Virus record (IMG/VR): IMGVR_UViG_3300008012_000102
Coordinates: 1-30,667 of that record
Length of the DNA: 30,667 nucleotides
Source of the DNA: a virus
Direction: 5' to 3' (one strand)
Below the pieces are notes generated by a model. That model had not been told where the DNA came from and did not search any database. It saw only the letters and a list, made by a program, of their open reading frames with translations. The translations under genes and the position numbers were made by a program. Below are positions 16,011 through 22,244 of this stretch, piece by piece (the first letter of the stretch is position 1; every line of letters starts with the position of its first letter).

Positions 16011-16234
16011 TACACATCATCACTATCGTCTACAAAGCCATCTTTGAAAGCATCGTGTAGGATTGCGATTTCTTCTGTACTTATAGAGCCATAGACATTG
16101 TAATGGATTAGGTCTGAATTATACCGTTTACCTTTGCTCATCCTAAGGCTTTCATTACAAACAGTGTCTAGTTTTGTAAATGCTTCTGTAGCTTTATCTA
16201 GGTGTCTTGTATATACATCGAATGATATTTTCAT
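16010..16234 (-). CDS. Hypothetical protein
   Basis: 74 residues. AAGGAAAATT lies before ATG 16234. It is mixed charged with an acidic end (DGFVDDSDDV). Its TAA overlaps the ATG of the next small gene. No membrane segment or known motif; part of the chain of coupled small genes. Confidence 0.7.
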   Translation of the reverse strand: MKISFDVYTRHLDKATEAFTKLDTVCNESLRMSKGKRYNSDLIHYNVYGSISTEEIAILHDAFKDGFVDDSDDV

Positions 16235-16242
16235 AATTTTCC

Positions 16243-16467
16243 TTATACAAATGTGTTGTGAATCGAGTTATCTACCATAGACTCTATTTCTTTTTCGTCC
16301 ATAGATAATCCTAGTTCGTTTAATTGAAAGTTTACTAAGTCTATTGTATGGGTTCTAATGTAGACTCGTGATTCATCAACGTAGTCTTGACAGAAATTCC
16401 ATTCTTGTGCTACTTCTTCTTGAACCATTTCTTCTAGTTCTATCATTATGTCTTTCATCTTGCCCAT
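16243..16467 (-). CDS. Hypothetical coiled acidic protein
   Basis: 74 residues from ATG 16467, chosen because AAAGG lies seven bases before it and the upstream gene ends there as TAATG. The frame is open further but only from a TTG that overlaps the upstream gene. The sequence MGKMKDIMIELEEMVQEEVA is an amphipathic acidic helix, probably a coiled coil. Function unknown. Confidence 0.68.
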   Translation of the reverse strand: MGKMKDIMIELEEMVQEEVAQEWNFCQDYVDESRVYIRTHTIDLVNFQLNELGLSMDEKEIESMVDNSIHNTFV

Positions 16468-16625
16468 TACATAGCCTTTAGTTTGTTGTAACGAGTCCAC
16501 CACATTTGCCAACAGAATCGGTCATTACGTTTTTTGAATAACTCTAGTAGTTCTGTGATAGCTTCATCTGGTAGAGAGTAGTCTACAGCAAACTTAGCAA
16601 AAAACTCAAAGTCTTGTTTAGTCAT
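16467..16625 (-). CDS. Small aromatic-rich hypothetical protein
   Basis: 52 residues, read directly. It starts MTKQDFEFFAKFAVDY and ends with a Trp-rich basic part, RFCWQMWWTRYNKLKAM. It overlaps the upstream gene by eight bases and the downstream gene as TAATG, so it fits the operon exactly. No family is recognised. Confidence 0.6.
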   Translation of the reverse strand: MTKQDFEFFAKFAVDYSLPDEAITELLELFKKRNDRFCWQMWWTRYNKLKAM

Positions 16626-16791
16626 GGCACACCCCAGCTTCAATTAGTTGTGTTGCGGTTCTACCAAAGAACCCTTGCAATTGCCAAGCGAGTCCAGTGT
16701 TAATCAGATGTTGCCAAGCTTCTATTGTTTGGTTTTCGTTATCTGATTCTATAAATCCTTCAGCGATACCAACGGCTGTGTAGTTATCCAT
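16618..16791 (-). CDS. Small conserved-looking phage protein (AWQ..LQGFFGR)
   Basis: 57 residues from ATG 16791. The core AWQHLINTGLAWQLQGFFGR followed by TATQLIEAG resembles a small protein found in many phages of unknown function (recognised from memory). The start is set by TAATG overlap with a tiny membrane peptide upstream; the 13-codon upstream extension lies over that peptide in another frame and was rejected. Confidence 0.72.
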   Translation of the reverse strand: MDNYTAVGIAEGFIESDNENQTIEAWQHLINTGLAWQLQGFFGRTATQLIEAGVCHD

Positions 16792-16868
16792 TACACTAGT
16801 AACCAAACAGCGACAATAACATGCAACCATCCAATGGTTTCAATCATTTTATCAATGTCAATATTCAT
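16791..16868 (-). CDS. Tiny membrane peptide
   Basis: 25 residues: an acidic start (MNIDIDKMIE), then one hydrophobic helix (IGWLHVIVAVWLLV). GAGG lies about ten bases before the ATG, and the stop forms TAATG with the next gene. One of several very short membrane peptides in the minus block. Confidence 0.45.
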   Translation of the reverse strand: MNIDIDKMIETIGWLHVIVAVWLLV

Positions 16869-16873
16869 GTTCC

Positions 16874-17164
16874 TCAATCCTCAGTAAACATTTTATCTAA
16901 GTGGTTGATTATGTCGTCTGGTAAATATTCTCTAGGAGAGTCGTAACCAATTTGGGCATCTGGGTTTGTATAAACTGATTCCTGTCCTTTTCTTACATCC
17001 ATAATCATATAATTATGTATGCCCCATGTGTCACAATCTGTTACATAACCAAGGTCATTGATTTCATTAGCAACTATGTGGGTTCCATTCCAAGAATCAC
17101 CGTCACCAAATCCGAATTTATCAAAGGCTTCTTCCCACTCCCATTCAATCATCATGTAAGGCAT
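16874..17164 (-). CDS. Hypothetical protein
   Basis: 96 residues from ATG 17164, which follows GGGAG by seven bases; the open frame upstream overlaps the lysin gene and was rejected. It is acidic and rich in Trp, Tyr and Gly (DKFGFGDGDSWNGTHIVAN). The composition suggests a small folded cytoplasmic protein. Family not recognised. Confidence 0.7.
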   Translation of the reverse strand: MPYMMIEWEWEEAFDKFGFGDGDSWNGTHIVANEINDLGYVTDCDTWGIHNYMIMDVRKGQESVYTNPDAQIGYDSPREYLPDDIINHLDKMFTED

Positions 17165-17168
17165 TGTT

Positions 17169-17588
17169 TTACTCCCATCTATAAAACACATGTTCAGCAA
17201 TCTGCACGACAGGCACCTTACTTTCAGCCCATTCAGGTAGTACATAGGTTGCATGATAATGCGTGGCACCCTCAACAAAGTCATCAAGGTTTCCTGTATG
17301 TACTCCCTGTGCGATTATTAGGGCTTGTTCCCATGCTGTTTCGTCAGGTGTTTTGTCCGATTTACCGTCACAATACCAACTAAACTGGCAGCGATGGCGA
17401 ACAGGAAAGTCAGGTTTCCAAGAATATGTTGGGCCTTGAGTGACCACTTCGCATACATCGTCAGGGTACCTGTCATCACGGACACGATTCATTACCACTT
17501 GAGCAACTGCTACTTGTCCAATAAACGGTTGATCACGGGCTTCATGATATATGTTAAGTGCAAGGCATACGAGTGCTTCAGCAAACAT
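17169..17588 (-). CDS. SleB-type cell wall hydrolase (putative lysin)
   Basis: 139 residues. The Hydrolase_2/SleB fold is shown by LNIYHEARDQP with the likely catalytic Glu17, QVAVAQVVMNRV, CQFSWYCDG (67-75) and a THYHA..V.PEWA segment near the end. These enzymes cleave peptidoglycan glycan strands. There is no signal peptide, so release would need a holin. Start ATG 17588 follows GGAGG by seven bases and overlaps the upstream stop as TAATG. It is placed inside the early-type small-gene block, far from the holin-like gene at 24452 on the other strand. Confidence 0.9.
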   Translation of the reverse strand: MFAEALVCLALNIYHEARDQPFIGQVAVAQVVMNRVRDDRYPDDVCEVVTQGPTYSWKPDFPVRHRCQFSWYCDGKSDKTPDETAWEQALIIAQGVHTGNLDDFVEGATHYHATYVLPEWAESKVPVVQIAEHVFYRWE

Positions 17589-17806
17589 TAGCAAGCCTCC
17601 AATTGTTCAATGTGTGGGTCATAGTATTCTTCTAGATATTCACAGACTTGATCCCAGTTTTCTGGGTAGAAATCTAAATCACCAGCCCAGATACCATCGT
17701 TGTATTCGTCTTCACATACAACAGAGAAATTACTATCTTCTTGAATAGTACCATAGCACCAAGTTTCTCCACCGTCTTTACGTATGTATACATGTTTATC
17801 AAGCAT
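17588..17806 (-). CDS. Acidic hypothetical protein
   Basis: 72 residues, strongly acidic and rich in Trp, Tyr and Cys (YFEN-like run DLDFYPENWDQVCEYLEEYY). AAGG lies eight bases before ATG 17806, and the gene overlaps the previous one by eight bases. An acidic small protein of this type could mimic DNA or block a host protein, but nothing in the sequence proves that. Confidence 0.68.
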   Translation of the reverse strand: MLDKHVYIRKDGGETWCYGTIQEDSNFSVVCEDEYNDGIWAGDLDFYPENWDQVCEYLEEYYDPHIEQLEAC

Positions 17807-18116
17807 AGTTAAACCTTACTGATATTTCTTGAGTGGTTGACATGACACATTTCTCGTTACGTTTGAATAGTTCAGCCTCAATTAGATTGAGACCAGAGAA
17901 TGTGGGATCGTCAGTTACAATACGAACAATCCAGACTTCTTCACGCATCTGGACAGAGTTAGTAGTACCATCAGTATTAGTACCCTCGTTGTTCCAGTGA
18001 CCAACACCGTTGTATGCTGTGCAGCCTCCATGAATATTAGTTAGAAGTGTCTTGGCATCTTCAAAGGTTTGTCTACCCACTGCACATGGGATATATACTT
18101 CATGTATGTAGCTCAT
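17799..18116 (-). CDS. Hypothetical protein with a GGCTAYNGVGHW motif
   Basis: 105 residues. The segment NIHGGCTAYNGVGHWNNEG, followed by REEVWIVRIV, suggests a small beta-rich fold; similar patterns occur in phage and bacterial proteins of unknown function, with a loose likeness to DUF3574. The ATG overlaps the upstream TGA as ATGA. No signal peptide or membrane helix. Confidence 0.7.
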   Translation of the reverse strand: MSYIHEVYIPCAVGRQTFEDAKTLLTNIHGGCTAYNGVGHWNNEGTNTDGTTNSVQMREEVWIVRIVTDDPTFSGLNLIEAELFKRNEKCVMSTTQEISVRFNYA

Positions 18117-18337
18117 TGTTCTAGTACCACTTCTGCATTAGTTTCTATCCAGACCTTAGCGCCACAGGATAGTGGTTTGTCAGGACTGTATACGACTGTA
18201 CTGCCGCCCATGATATGAACAGCGTGTGCATACTCGTTAGACTTACTGGTTTTGACAGTGATTACAGGGTTACGATTACCAGACTTTGCATTAGCCCTGA
18301 TAACATGCTGGTTGATATGGATACGTTTAAGTGTCAT
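18113..18337 (-). CDS. Small beta-rich phage protein
   Basis: 74 residues from the second of two adjacent ATG codons, with GAGG six bases upstream; the first ATG (18340) is the alternative. The frame is open further upstream but overlaps the neighbour. The segments ANAKSGNRNPVITVKTSKSN and VYSPDKPLSCGAKVWIET look like a short conserved phage protein seen in podoviruses (from memory). Function unknown. Confidence 0.7.
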   Translation of the reverse strand: MTLKRIHINQHVIRANAKSGNRNPVITVKTSKSNEYAHAVHIMGGSTVVYSPDKPLSCGAKVWIETNAEVVLEQ

Positions 18338-18596
18338 CATACACCTCACCAAAGTCCTGCCATTCTTGTTCCCAAGTGGGTTGACCCTCGTCTTCTGTAA
18401 AGTCAGGATCATACCAGTGTGGTTCTGTACCGTTTACAATGTCTGAGACAGACGCACAATATACATCATCGTTTTCATGTGTGATTGCATTGTACATAGA
18501 TAGTGCATGTTCGTAGTTTTCCGATACTTGCCAGTGATCTACGAGAGTTGGTTTATTGTCAATTATTTTTCTGATTGACCAAGCGACAATATACAT
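18327..18596 (-). CDS. Acidic hypothetical protein
   Basis: 89 residues from ATG 18596, preceded by GGAAGG at nine bases and overlapping the upstream TAA. It begins MYIVAWSIRKI and has a strongly acidic, Trp-rich C-terminal half (DPDFTEDEGQPTWEQEWQDF). No family recognised. Confidence 0.7.
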   Translation of the reverse strand: MYIVAWSIRKIIDNKPTLVDHWQVSENYEHALSMYNAITHENDDVYCASVSDIVNGTEPHWYDPDFTEDEGQPTWEQEWQDFGEVYDDT

Positions 18597-19009
18597 TATT
18601 CTACACCTTCCCAATGGTTGATCTCTGAGTCTATATCATAGCACTCTAGATCGACTTGTCCTGTCTCAAGATATACGACAACACCGTCTGGTATTCTAGG
18701 GTGCCCCTTGTGTTCTACTATTTGTGCGTAGTCAAAATCATAGTTGTTATCGAACTGCCGCAATATTAGGTTAGACCTGTGTAGTCCTTGCTCAGTTTTC
18801 CACTGATCTTCTTTGATAAGGTCTTCTTGTCTTGCACCACGAATGAATAGGCGAGACCCTTCTTCATTAAGTGTGATCCATGCATAACCATATCCGTTTG
18901 ACTCAATCTCTTCAATATCTTCATGAGATAGGTTGTAAGGAAGTTTAAAGGTTTCAGTTGCTTCCATGTATTCAGTGGCGCGAAAGTCAATTTCAATCTT
19001 GTTTGACAT
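18596..19009 (-). CDS. Acidic hypothetical protein
   Basis: 137 residues from ATG 19009, chosen because AGGAG lies upstream and the six-residue-plus extension overlaps the previous gene. Strongly acidic (many E, D) with predicted mixed helices and strands; ends DSEINHWEGVE. No cysteine motif, membrane helix or known domain. It is the largest unknown gene of the small-gene block. Confidence 0.72.
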   Translation of the reverse strand: MSNKIEIDFRATEYMEATETFKLPYNLSHEDIEEIESNGYGYAWITLNEEGSRLFIRGARQEDLIKEDQWKTEQGLHRSNLILRQFDNNYDFDYAQIVEHKGHPRIPDGVVVYLETGQVDLECYDIDSEINHWEGVE

Positions 19010-19199
19010 CTTTAAGATACTCCTGTTTCCATTCAGAGAATTGGTATCCACTCATTTCACTGAATTTGTGCAGTGTGTAGTTGTGTACCATAAGGGCAAG
19101 AACCGTTGAGTATGCTGGATGCTCTTGGTCGTTTATGTAGTCGTATATTTCATCCCATGATTTAGGAATAACTACTAGAGCTTGATTAGATAGATCCAT
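18993..19199 (-). CDS. Hypothetical protein
   Basis: 68 residues beginning MDLSNQALVVIPKSWDEIYD; helical and aromatic-rich. It starts by TGATG overlap with the upstream gene, with AGGAAAGG ten bases before. Ends 16 bases inside the next gene. Family not recognised. Confidence 0.68.
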   Translation of the reverse strand: MDLSNQALVVIPKSWDEIYDYINDQEHPAYSTVLALMVHNYTLHKFSEMSGYQFSEWKQEYLKDVKQD

Positions 19200-19432
19200 C
19201 AGTGACCAGCCTTTCCTGCGTATCCTGAACCATTTAGTCGGTGCCTAGCATCACTGGCTTCTTGCCTGTTGATACGCTCAACATCTTCCATTTGGTCACG
19301 CAGAAAGTAATACAACTGAGTCATTTGCTCTTCAACTGTTTTGTCTGATACTTTGCACCAGCATGTAAAACAAGTCTGCATGAATTGGTAGTTATCTACC
19401 ATTCTTTGTATTTTCTTTTCTGTAAGTGTCAT
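19199..19432 (-). CDS. Hypothetical helical protein
   Basis: 77 residues from ATG 19432, chosen because AGAAAGAAATCTA precedes it; the longer frame overlaps a small basic protein. It contains CFTCWCK, a closely spaced Cys triplet, within a helical charged sequence, and a Gly-rich end. Possible metal binding, not certain. Confidence 0.68.
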   Translation of the reverse strand: MTLTEKKIQRMVDNYQFMQTCFTCWCKVSDKTVEEQMTQLYYFLRDQMEDVERINRQEASDARHRLNGSGYAGKAGH

Positions 19433-19538
19433 TAGATTTCTTTCTGTTGTAAATCTTCTTTGACTGTACAACCTGTTTGCCTTGCCGATTAGTTAGCATG
19501 GTACGGGCAATTGGGTTTACTGGTTTGATTGGACCCAT
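19392..19538 (-). CDS. Small basic phage protein
   Basis: 48 residues, read directly. It starts MGPIKPVNPIARTMLTNRQG and continues KQVVQSKKIYNRKK; this pattern of P, N, V followed by a KK.Y.RKK core matches tiny basic proteins found in many phages (from memory). GGAGAG lies six bases before the ATG. It overlaps the next gene by 41 bases in another frame. The role is unknown; nucleic-acid binding is plausible. Confidence 0.65.
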   Translation of the reverse strand: MGPIKPVNPIARTMLTNRQGKQVVQSKKIYNRKKSNDTYRKENTKNGR

Positions 19539-19540
19539 CG

Positions 19541-19624
19541 TTATCTCTCCGTTGCTATGTACTTTAGAATGTTTAACACAATAAAGAGTAGCAAGATGAT
19601 GATATAAATAGATCCAAAGGTCAT
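19541..19624 (-). CDS. Tiny single-pass membrane peptide
   Basis: 27 residues, MTFGSIYIIILLLFIVLNIL followed by KYIATER: almost entirely one hydrophobic helix with a positive end. AAAAGG lies nine bases before the ATG. It lies three bases after the upstream gene and two before the next, matching the spacing of real genes here. Confidence 0.55.
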   Translation of the reverse strand: MTFGSIYIIILLLFIVLNILKYIATER

Positions 19625-19627
19625 GTA

Positions 19628-19900
19628 TTACACCTTTTCGATTTCGTATTCTGTAATGTGTTTGATTAGGCGAACTCCATCAATTACATATGCATCTGCA
19701 AGTACACCTGTAGCCTCGTCTACATAGTCTGCACGTGTAGTGATAATACGTCTGGATTTACTTACGACTGTTTCTATACGGTGTTTCTTTGCGGCATTCA
19801 TGATTGCCATTACTTCTTCTTCTGATACTCTATCAACCATAGTAAACTCTACGGTGTTGTATACTGTAGCTCTGATATCATCATCGTTATCGTTAGACAT
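19628..19900 (-). CDS. Hypothetical protein
   Basis: 90 residues from ATG 19900, which follows AAAAGGATATGGAAAT and lies eight bases inside the upstream gene. It begins with an acidic run (MSNDNDDDIRATV) and has a compact mixed-charge body (VSEEEVMAIMNAAKKHRIET). No recognised family. Confidence 0.68.
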   Translation of the reverse strand: MSNDNDDDIRATVYNTVEFTMVDRVSEEEVMAIMNAAKKHRIETVVSKSRRIITTRADYVDEATGVLADAYVIDGVRLIKHITEYEIEKV

Positions 19901-20096
19901 ATTTCCATATCCTTTTCTCGTGGTGTCCTGCCCACGAGCTTGCATTTTTTTCAGCAAACTCAAAGATTGTCCAGTCTACATCGTCACCAGTGTCATCAGC
20001 ATTAGCTTTTTCTGCATCAGCAATAGCAAGTAGACGGGTGTAAACTTTAGCTTCAAAGGAATCCTTGAGAGCATGTGGTTCTGTGAATATACTCAT
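19893..20096 (-). CDS. Hypothetical protein
   Basis: 67 residues from ATG 20096, with AGGAG four bases before. It begins MSIFTEPHALKDSFEAKVYT and is helical and acidic in the middle. The 5' untranslated side carries the third copy of the ATGCGTTTTGTCGGTT repeat, read in reverse on this strand, directly before the ribosome site. It heads the run of small genes after a 263-bp gap. Confidence 0.7.
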   Translation of the reverse strand: MSIFTEPHALKDSFEAKVYTRLLAIADAEKANADDTGDDVDWTIFEFAEKNASSWAGHHEKRIWKYV

Positions 20097-20105
20097 TTTA
20101 CTCCT

Positions 20106-20121
20106 ATGCGTTTTGTCGGTT
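20106..20121 (+). repeat. Third copy of ATGCGTTTTGTCGGTT
   Basis: Identical over 16 bases to the two copies at 15555 and 15588, 4.5 kb away. Here it cannot encode the same peptide context, since TTGAC follows. It sits 10 bases upstream of a minus-strand start codon, so a regulatory or recombination role is at least as likely as coding. Confidence 0.6.
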
Positions 20122-20194
20122 TGACTAAAATTATCCGAGAGTAGCCCAAGGTTTCCCAAGGCTATCTCTGTTGTTTGTACGAGACTCCAATAGA

Positions 20195-20247
20195 GCAGGG
20201 CGGGCTACTATTTAGCCCTGCGAACATAAAGTGTCCCGAAGGGACTC
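20195..20247. other. Hairpins in the 263-bp gap downstream of the SSB gene
   Basis: Between 20097 and 20359 there is no convincing gene. The stretch holds an outer GCAGGG/CCCTGC pairing (20195-20200 with 20216-20221) that competes with GGGCTA/TAGCCC (20202-20207 with 20213-20218), and a GTCCC/GGGAC hairpin near 20233-20245. Neither is followed by a clear T-run on the minus strand, so terminator action is doubtful; an RNA leader or processing signal is possible. Confidence 0.35.
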
Positions 20248-20343
20248 AATAATAAATATAACAAGCGCCTCCAGTGCTACAAGGTTACTAAGACCGAGCA
20301 CCAGAGTCGCTATCTGAATATGATGAGAGCAGTTTATCTTCAT
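20212..20343 (-). CDS. Possible small membrane protein
   Basis: 43 residues starting MKINCSHHIQIATLVLGLSN, with one hydrophobic helix up to about residue 32. It follows the SSB gene by 16 bases but has no visible ribosome site, and its DNA overlaps the hairpins listed here. It resembles the other tiny membrane proteins of this phage; support is weak. Confidence 0.25.
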   Translation of the reverse strand: MKINCSHHIQIATLVLGLSNLVALEALVIFIIESLRDTLCSQG

Positions 20344-20359
20344 GCTCAGGAAGTATATG

Positions 20360-20869
20360 CTAGAACAGATCGCTAGCGGAACCCTTAGGCTCTTCTGGCT
20401 CAACTGATCCAACAGCCTCAAAGTCTACACCATCTGTTGGGGCATAGACTACAAGGTCAGTAACTTGGATAGCTGTGAGTGAGCTAGCAACACCTTTACG
20501 ACCAGCAGTGTCATAAGGATATTGAAAGACAATCACGTTAGCTTTGGAACCATTACCGATTGTGGTAACTTGCTCCATTGGTGTAAGATCAGAATTGACT
20601 ACACGGACCTTACCATTGGTCTCACCGTTTGCCTTGTGTGCTTTACGCTTAAGGCTAGCAGTGAACATACCAGCGGCATCTTTGACCAGTGCACCATCTT
20701 TCCTACGGAACTTGATATAGTTGTCCTCAAGCTCTTTGACTTTAGCTTCATCAGCAGTAGCAATCTGTAGCTCATACTGTTCAGCGCCAAATGGATTGAC
20801 AGGTTTATCAAGCTTAGGATAGTTGATAGTTACGTCAGTGATCTTGAAATTACGAACTTCTGTAAGCAT
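20360..20869 (-). CDS. Single-stranded DNA-binding protein
   Basis: 169 residues. It matches the phage SSB type with an OB-fold: INYPKLDKPVNPFGAEQYEL, then KRKAHKANG, then ANVIVFQYPYDTAGRKG and a final strand ending VYAP. The C-terminus is acidic and ends SASDLF, with a terminal Phe as in T7 gp2.5 and bacterial SSBs, where the tail recruits replication partners. GGAAGG lies nine bases before the ATG. It is separated from the other replication genes and lies directly downstream of the putative structured RNA region. Confidence 0.88.
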   Translation of the reverse strand: MLTEVRNFKITDVTINYPKLDKPVNPFGAEQYELQIATADEAKVKELEDNYIKFRRKDGALVKDAAGMFTASLKRKAHKANGETNGKVRVVNSDLTPMEQVTTIGNGSKANVIVFQYPYDTAGRKGVASSLTAIQVTDLVVYAPTDGVDFEAVGSVEPEEPKGSASDLF

Positions 20870-20931
20870 GGGATATTACCTTCCTTGCAAAATACACAAA
20901 ATTGTGTTGAAGATGCGTGATCTGTAATTAG

Positions 20932-21175
20932 ACCACGACTAGCTAGTATTCACCTTTATTGGTGCCTACGGGACGCTTCTCTCCCCGTCTTGACTGTATA
21001 CAGCACTGAACATCCGAGTCTTACTCTGCGATGTGCCCCACCATACTTATAGTTGTACCGTGCTCTGGGTTCTTTTGATGTTCACTACGCTCTCACCGAG
21101 CTTCCACGTTTTTTCATTCAGTAACCATGTGTCCTATTGCTAGGCTAGACGCTTTTCCAATATGCTAGTCGTAGT
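20932..21175 (-). ncRNA. Candidate structured RNA closed by a 12-bp helix
   Basis: No ORF of note lies in this stretch. Read on the minus strand, ACTACGACTAGC (21175-21164) pairs with GCTAGTCGTGGT (20943-20932), 12 bp including one G-U that would be a C-A mismatch on the plus strand, so the minus strand is favoured. Inside are a CCTA-GCAA-TAGG hairpin with a GNRA loop (21133-21144), GCTC/GAGC (21089-21101), AGCAC/GTGCT (21002-21064) enclosing ACATC/GATGT with GAGT/ACTC (21010-21034), ACGGG/CCCGT (20968-20988) and CACC/GGTG (20951-20964). It does not match tmRNA, RNase P or 6S RNA as I know them. Short hairpins alone could be chance; the long closing helix is the main support. Confidence 0.42.
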
Positions 21176-21257
21176 TTGCAACACAGAGGGTACAGGCTAT
21201 TGTGCCTGAGTTTCAGAGATTATCTGCAGTGGTTCTGCAGTACGTAGTGATGATGAA

Positions 21258-21364
21258 GATACATCCTGCCGTTTGTTTGAATTGGTGGCTGAGGCTAATC
21301 CACTCTGGCAAGACTACTAAGGATGTATCCAATTCGAGGACGCAGCCGAGGAACGAGGTCTGCG
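21258..21364. other. Strong inverted repeats upstream of the RNA candidate
   Basis: GATACATCCT (21258-21267) and AGGATGTATC (21320-21329) are a perfect 10-bp inverted repeat with a 52-base spacer that contains GTGG/CCAC. Just after comes CGCAG/CTGCG (21341-21345 with 21360-21364), the same stem as the hairpin at 15089. Its loop contains CCGAGGAACGAG, which occurs again at 22196-22207. Together with the preceding entry this fills the 504-bp gene-free stretch 20870-21373. Confidence 0.45.
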
Positions 21365-21373
21365 GCCCCATAG

Positions 21374-21535
21374 TTATCTGAGAGATTCTATAAGTACTAT
21401 GATTGATACTACAGTACCTATGGTTACAATCTCTTTGTTTCTGAGTATCCAAGGTCCATTACCAATAGTGACCCACTGGCACAGAAAGAGAAGTGTGTAA
21501 ACAAACACAGAGATTAGTATTACTGCTGTGATCAT
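21374..21535 (-). CDS. Small two-helix membrane protein
   Basis: 53 residues, read directly. Two hydrophobic helices (MITAVILISVFVYTLLFLCQ and TIGTVVSIIVLIESL) flank a short loop with a basic NK.. segment. The ATG overlaps the TGA of the upstream membrane gene (ATGA). The ribosome site is weak, so translation is probably coupled. The third of a tandem of three membrane proteins; possible holin-like or superinfection role, not shown. Confidence 0.6.
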   Translation of the reverse strand: MITAVILISVFVYTLLFLCQWVTIGNGPWILRNKEIVTIGTVVSIIVLIESLR

Positions 21536-21696
21536 TTGCTGAAATCCACAAGTGTCAATGAGTAGGTAATGACACCAGTGATAGTCATAATACCACAGAT
21601 GGCAATTATGAATACGTGTGAGTCAGATACAGCAGCAAGGAATGATAGCACAAACCCTACGAGAGTGAGCACTAGACCGATAATAGTGTTGTCCAT
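21532..21696 (-). CDS. Small two-helix membrane protein
   Basis: 54 residues, read directly. Helices MDNTIIGLVLTLVGFVLSFL and FIIAICGIMTITGVITYSL are joined by a short polar turn (SDSHV). AGGGGACTAAT precedes the ATG, and its stop overlaps the next start. It lies two bases after the upstream membrane gene. Function unknown. Confidence 0.65.
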   Translation of the reverse strand: MDNTIIGLVLTLVGFVLSFLAAVSDSHVFIIAICGIMTITGVITYSLTLVDFSK

Positions 21697-21697
21697 A

Positions 21698-21814
21698 TTA
21701 GTCCCCTAACCATTCGTTGATCATGATAATGAACGGGATTGAAAGAAACACCACAAGACCAGCAACAGCTGTTAGTGTGGCAAATACCCAGATAGCAAGC
21801 AGTACATCAACCAT
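21698..21814 (-). CDS. Small single-helix membrane protein
   Basis: 38 residues: MVDVLLAIWVFATLTAVAGL continuing VVFLSIPFIIMINEWLGD. One long or two short hydrophobic helices with an acidic end. GGAAAGG lies nine bases before the ATG, directly after the upstream stop. First of the tandem of three membrane proteins. Confidence 0.62.
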   Translation of the reverse strand: MVDVLLAIWVFATLTAVAGLVVFLSIPFIIMINEWLGD

Positions 21815-21815
21815 C

Positions 21816-22022
21816 TTATTGACCTTTCCAGAATACAGTGATTACAACAGTAACCTCTGAGTTAGTGACAACGTACATACCAGTAGAGTTGTCAATGAAT
21901 GTGAACTTAGCAGAGTCAGTACGATTGACCATCTTGACACCGTTGTTGACTGTGTTGATGATATCTTTGACTGTGCCTCCACGTTGTGACAGGCGAGACT
22001 TAGCGTGTTTAGTGATACGCAT
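21816..22022 (-). CDS. DUF4258-like small protein
   Basis: 68 residues from ATG 22022 (AAAGGATCTGTC before it). MRITKHAKSRLSQRGGTVKDI, then a central AKFTFID, then VTVVITVFWKGQ, recall DUF4258, a small RelE-like fold with a HA.xRxxxRG N-terminus. Some members are linked to toxin systems, but no antitoxin partner is seen and no activity should be assumed. It is the second gene of the block in transcription order. Confidence 0.6.
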   Translation of the reverse strand: MRITKHAKSRLSQRGGTVKDIINTVNNGVKMVNRTDSAKFTFIDNSTGMYVVTNSEVTVVITVFWKGQ

Positions 22023-22072
22023 GACAGATCCTTTCTGAATCCATGAGTGATGATGAGTATCCCTAAGGACAC

Positions 22073-22144
22073 TCAACGCTCTTTAGCAGCTAGAGCTTCT
22101 TTGTGGTTGAAGTAGACGACTCCGTTGACAACATAATATGTCAT
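22073..22144 (-). CDS. Tiny peptide, first gene of the minus block
   Basis: 23 residues, MTYYVVNGVVYFNHKEALAA ending KER. A good site, AGGAG six bases upstream, supports ATG 22144. The frame is open to 22480 but that part crosses the promoter-like repeats and has no site. It could be a leader peptide or a small early protein. Confidence 0.42.
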   Translation of the reverse strand: MTYYVVNGVVYFNHKEALAAKER

Positions 22145-22244
22145 GTAGTGCTCCTGTGTTAGAATAAGAAGATACTTATCCACTGTGAAGACAAACCGAG
22201 GAACGAGTGTTTGGCTCTTATAGATCTCAATGTGTGCTATGAGT

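Noticed and set aside
20932-21175. Possible tmRNA or group I intron
   Set aside because: No tRNA-like ends, tag frame or group I core sequences were found, and no split gene surrounds it.
21213-21452. 79-codon minus ORF
   Set aside because: It overlaps the better-supported 53-residue membrane protein in another frame and the inverted repeats; composition is not protein-like.
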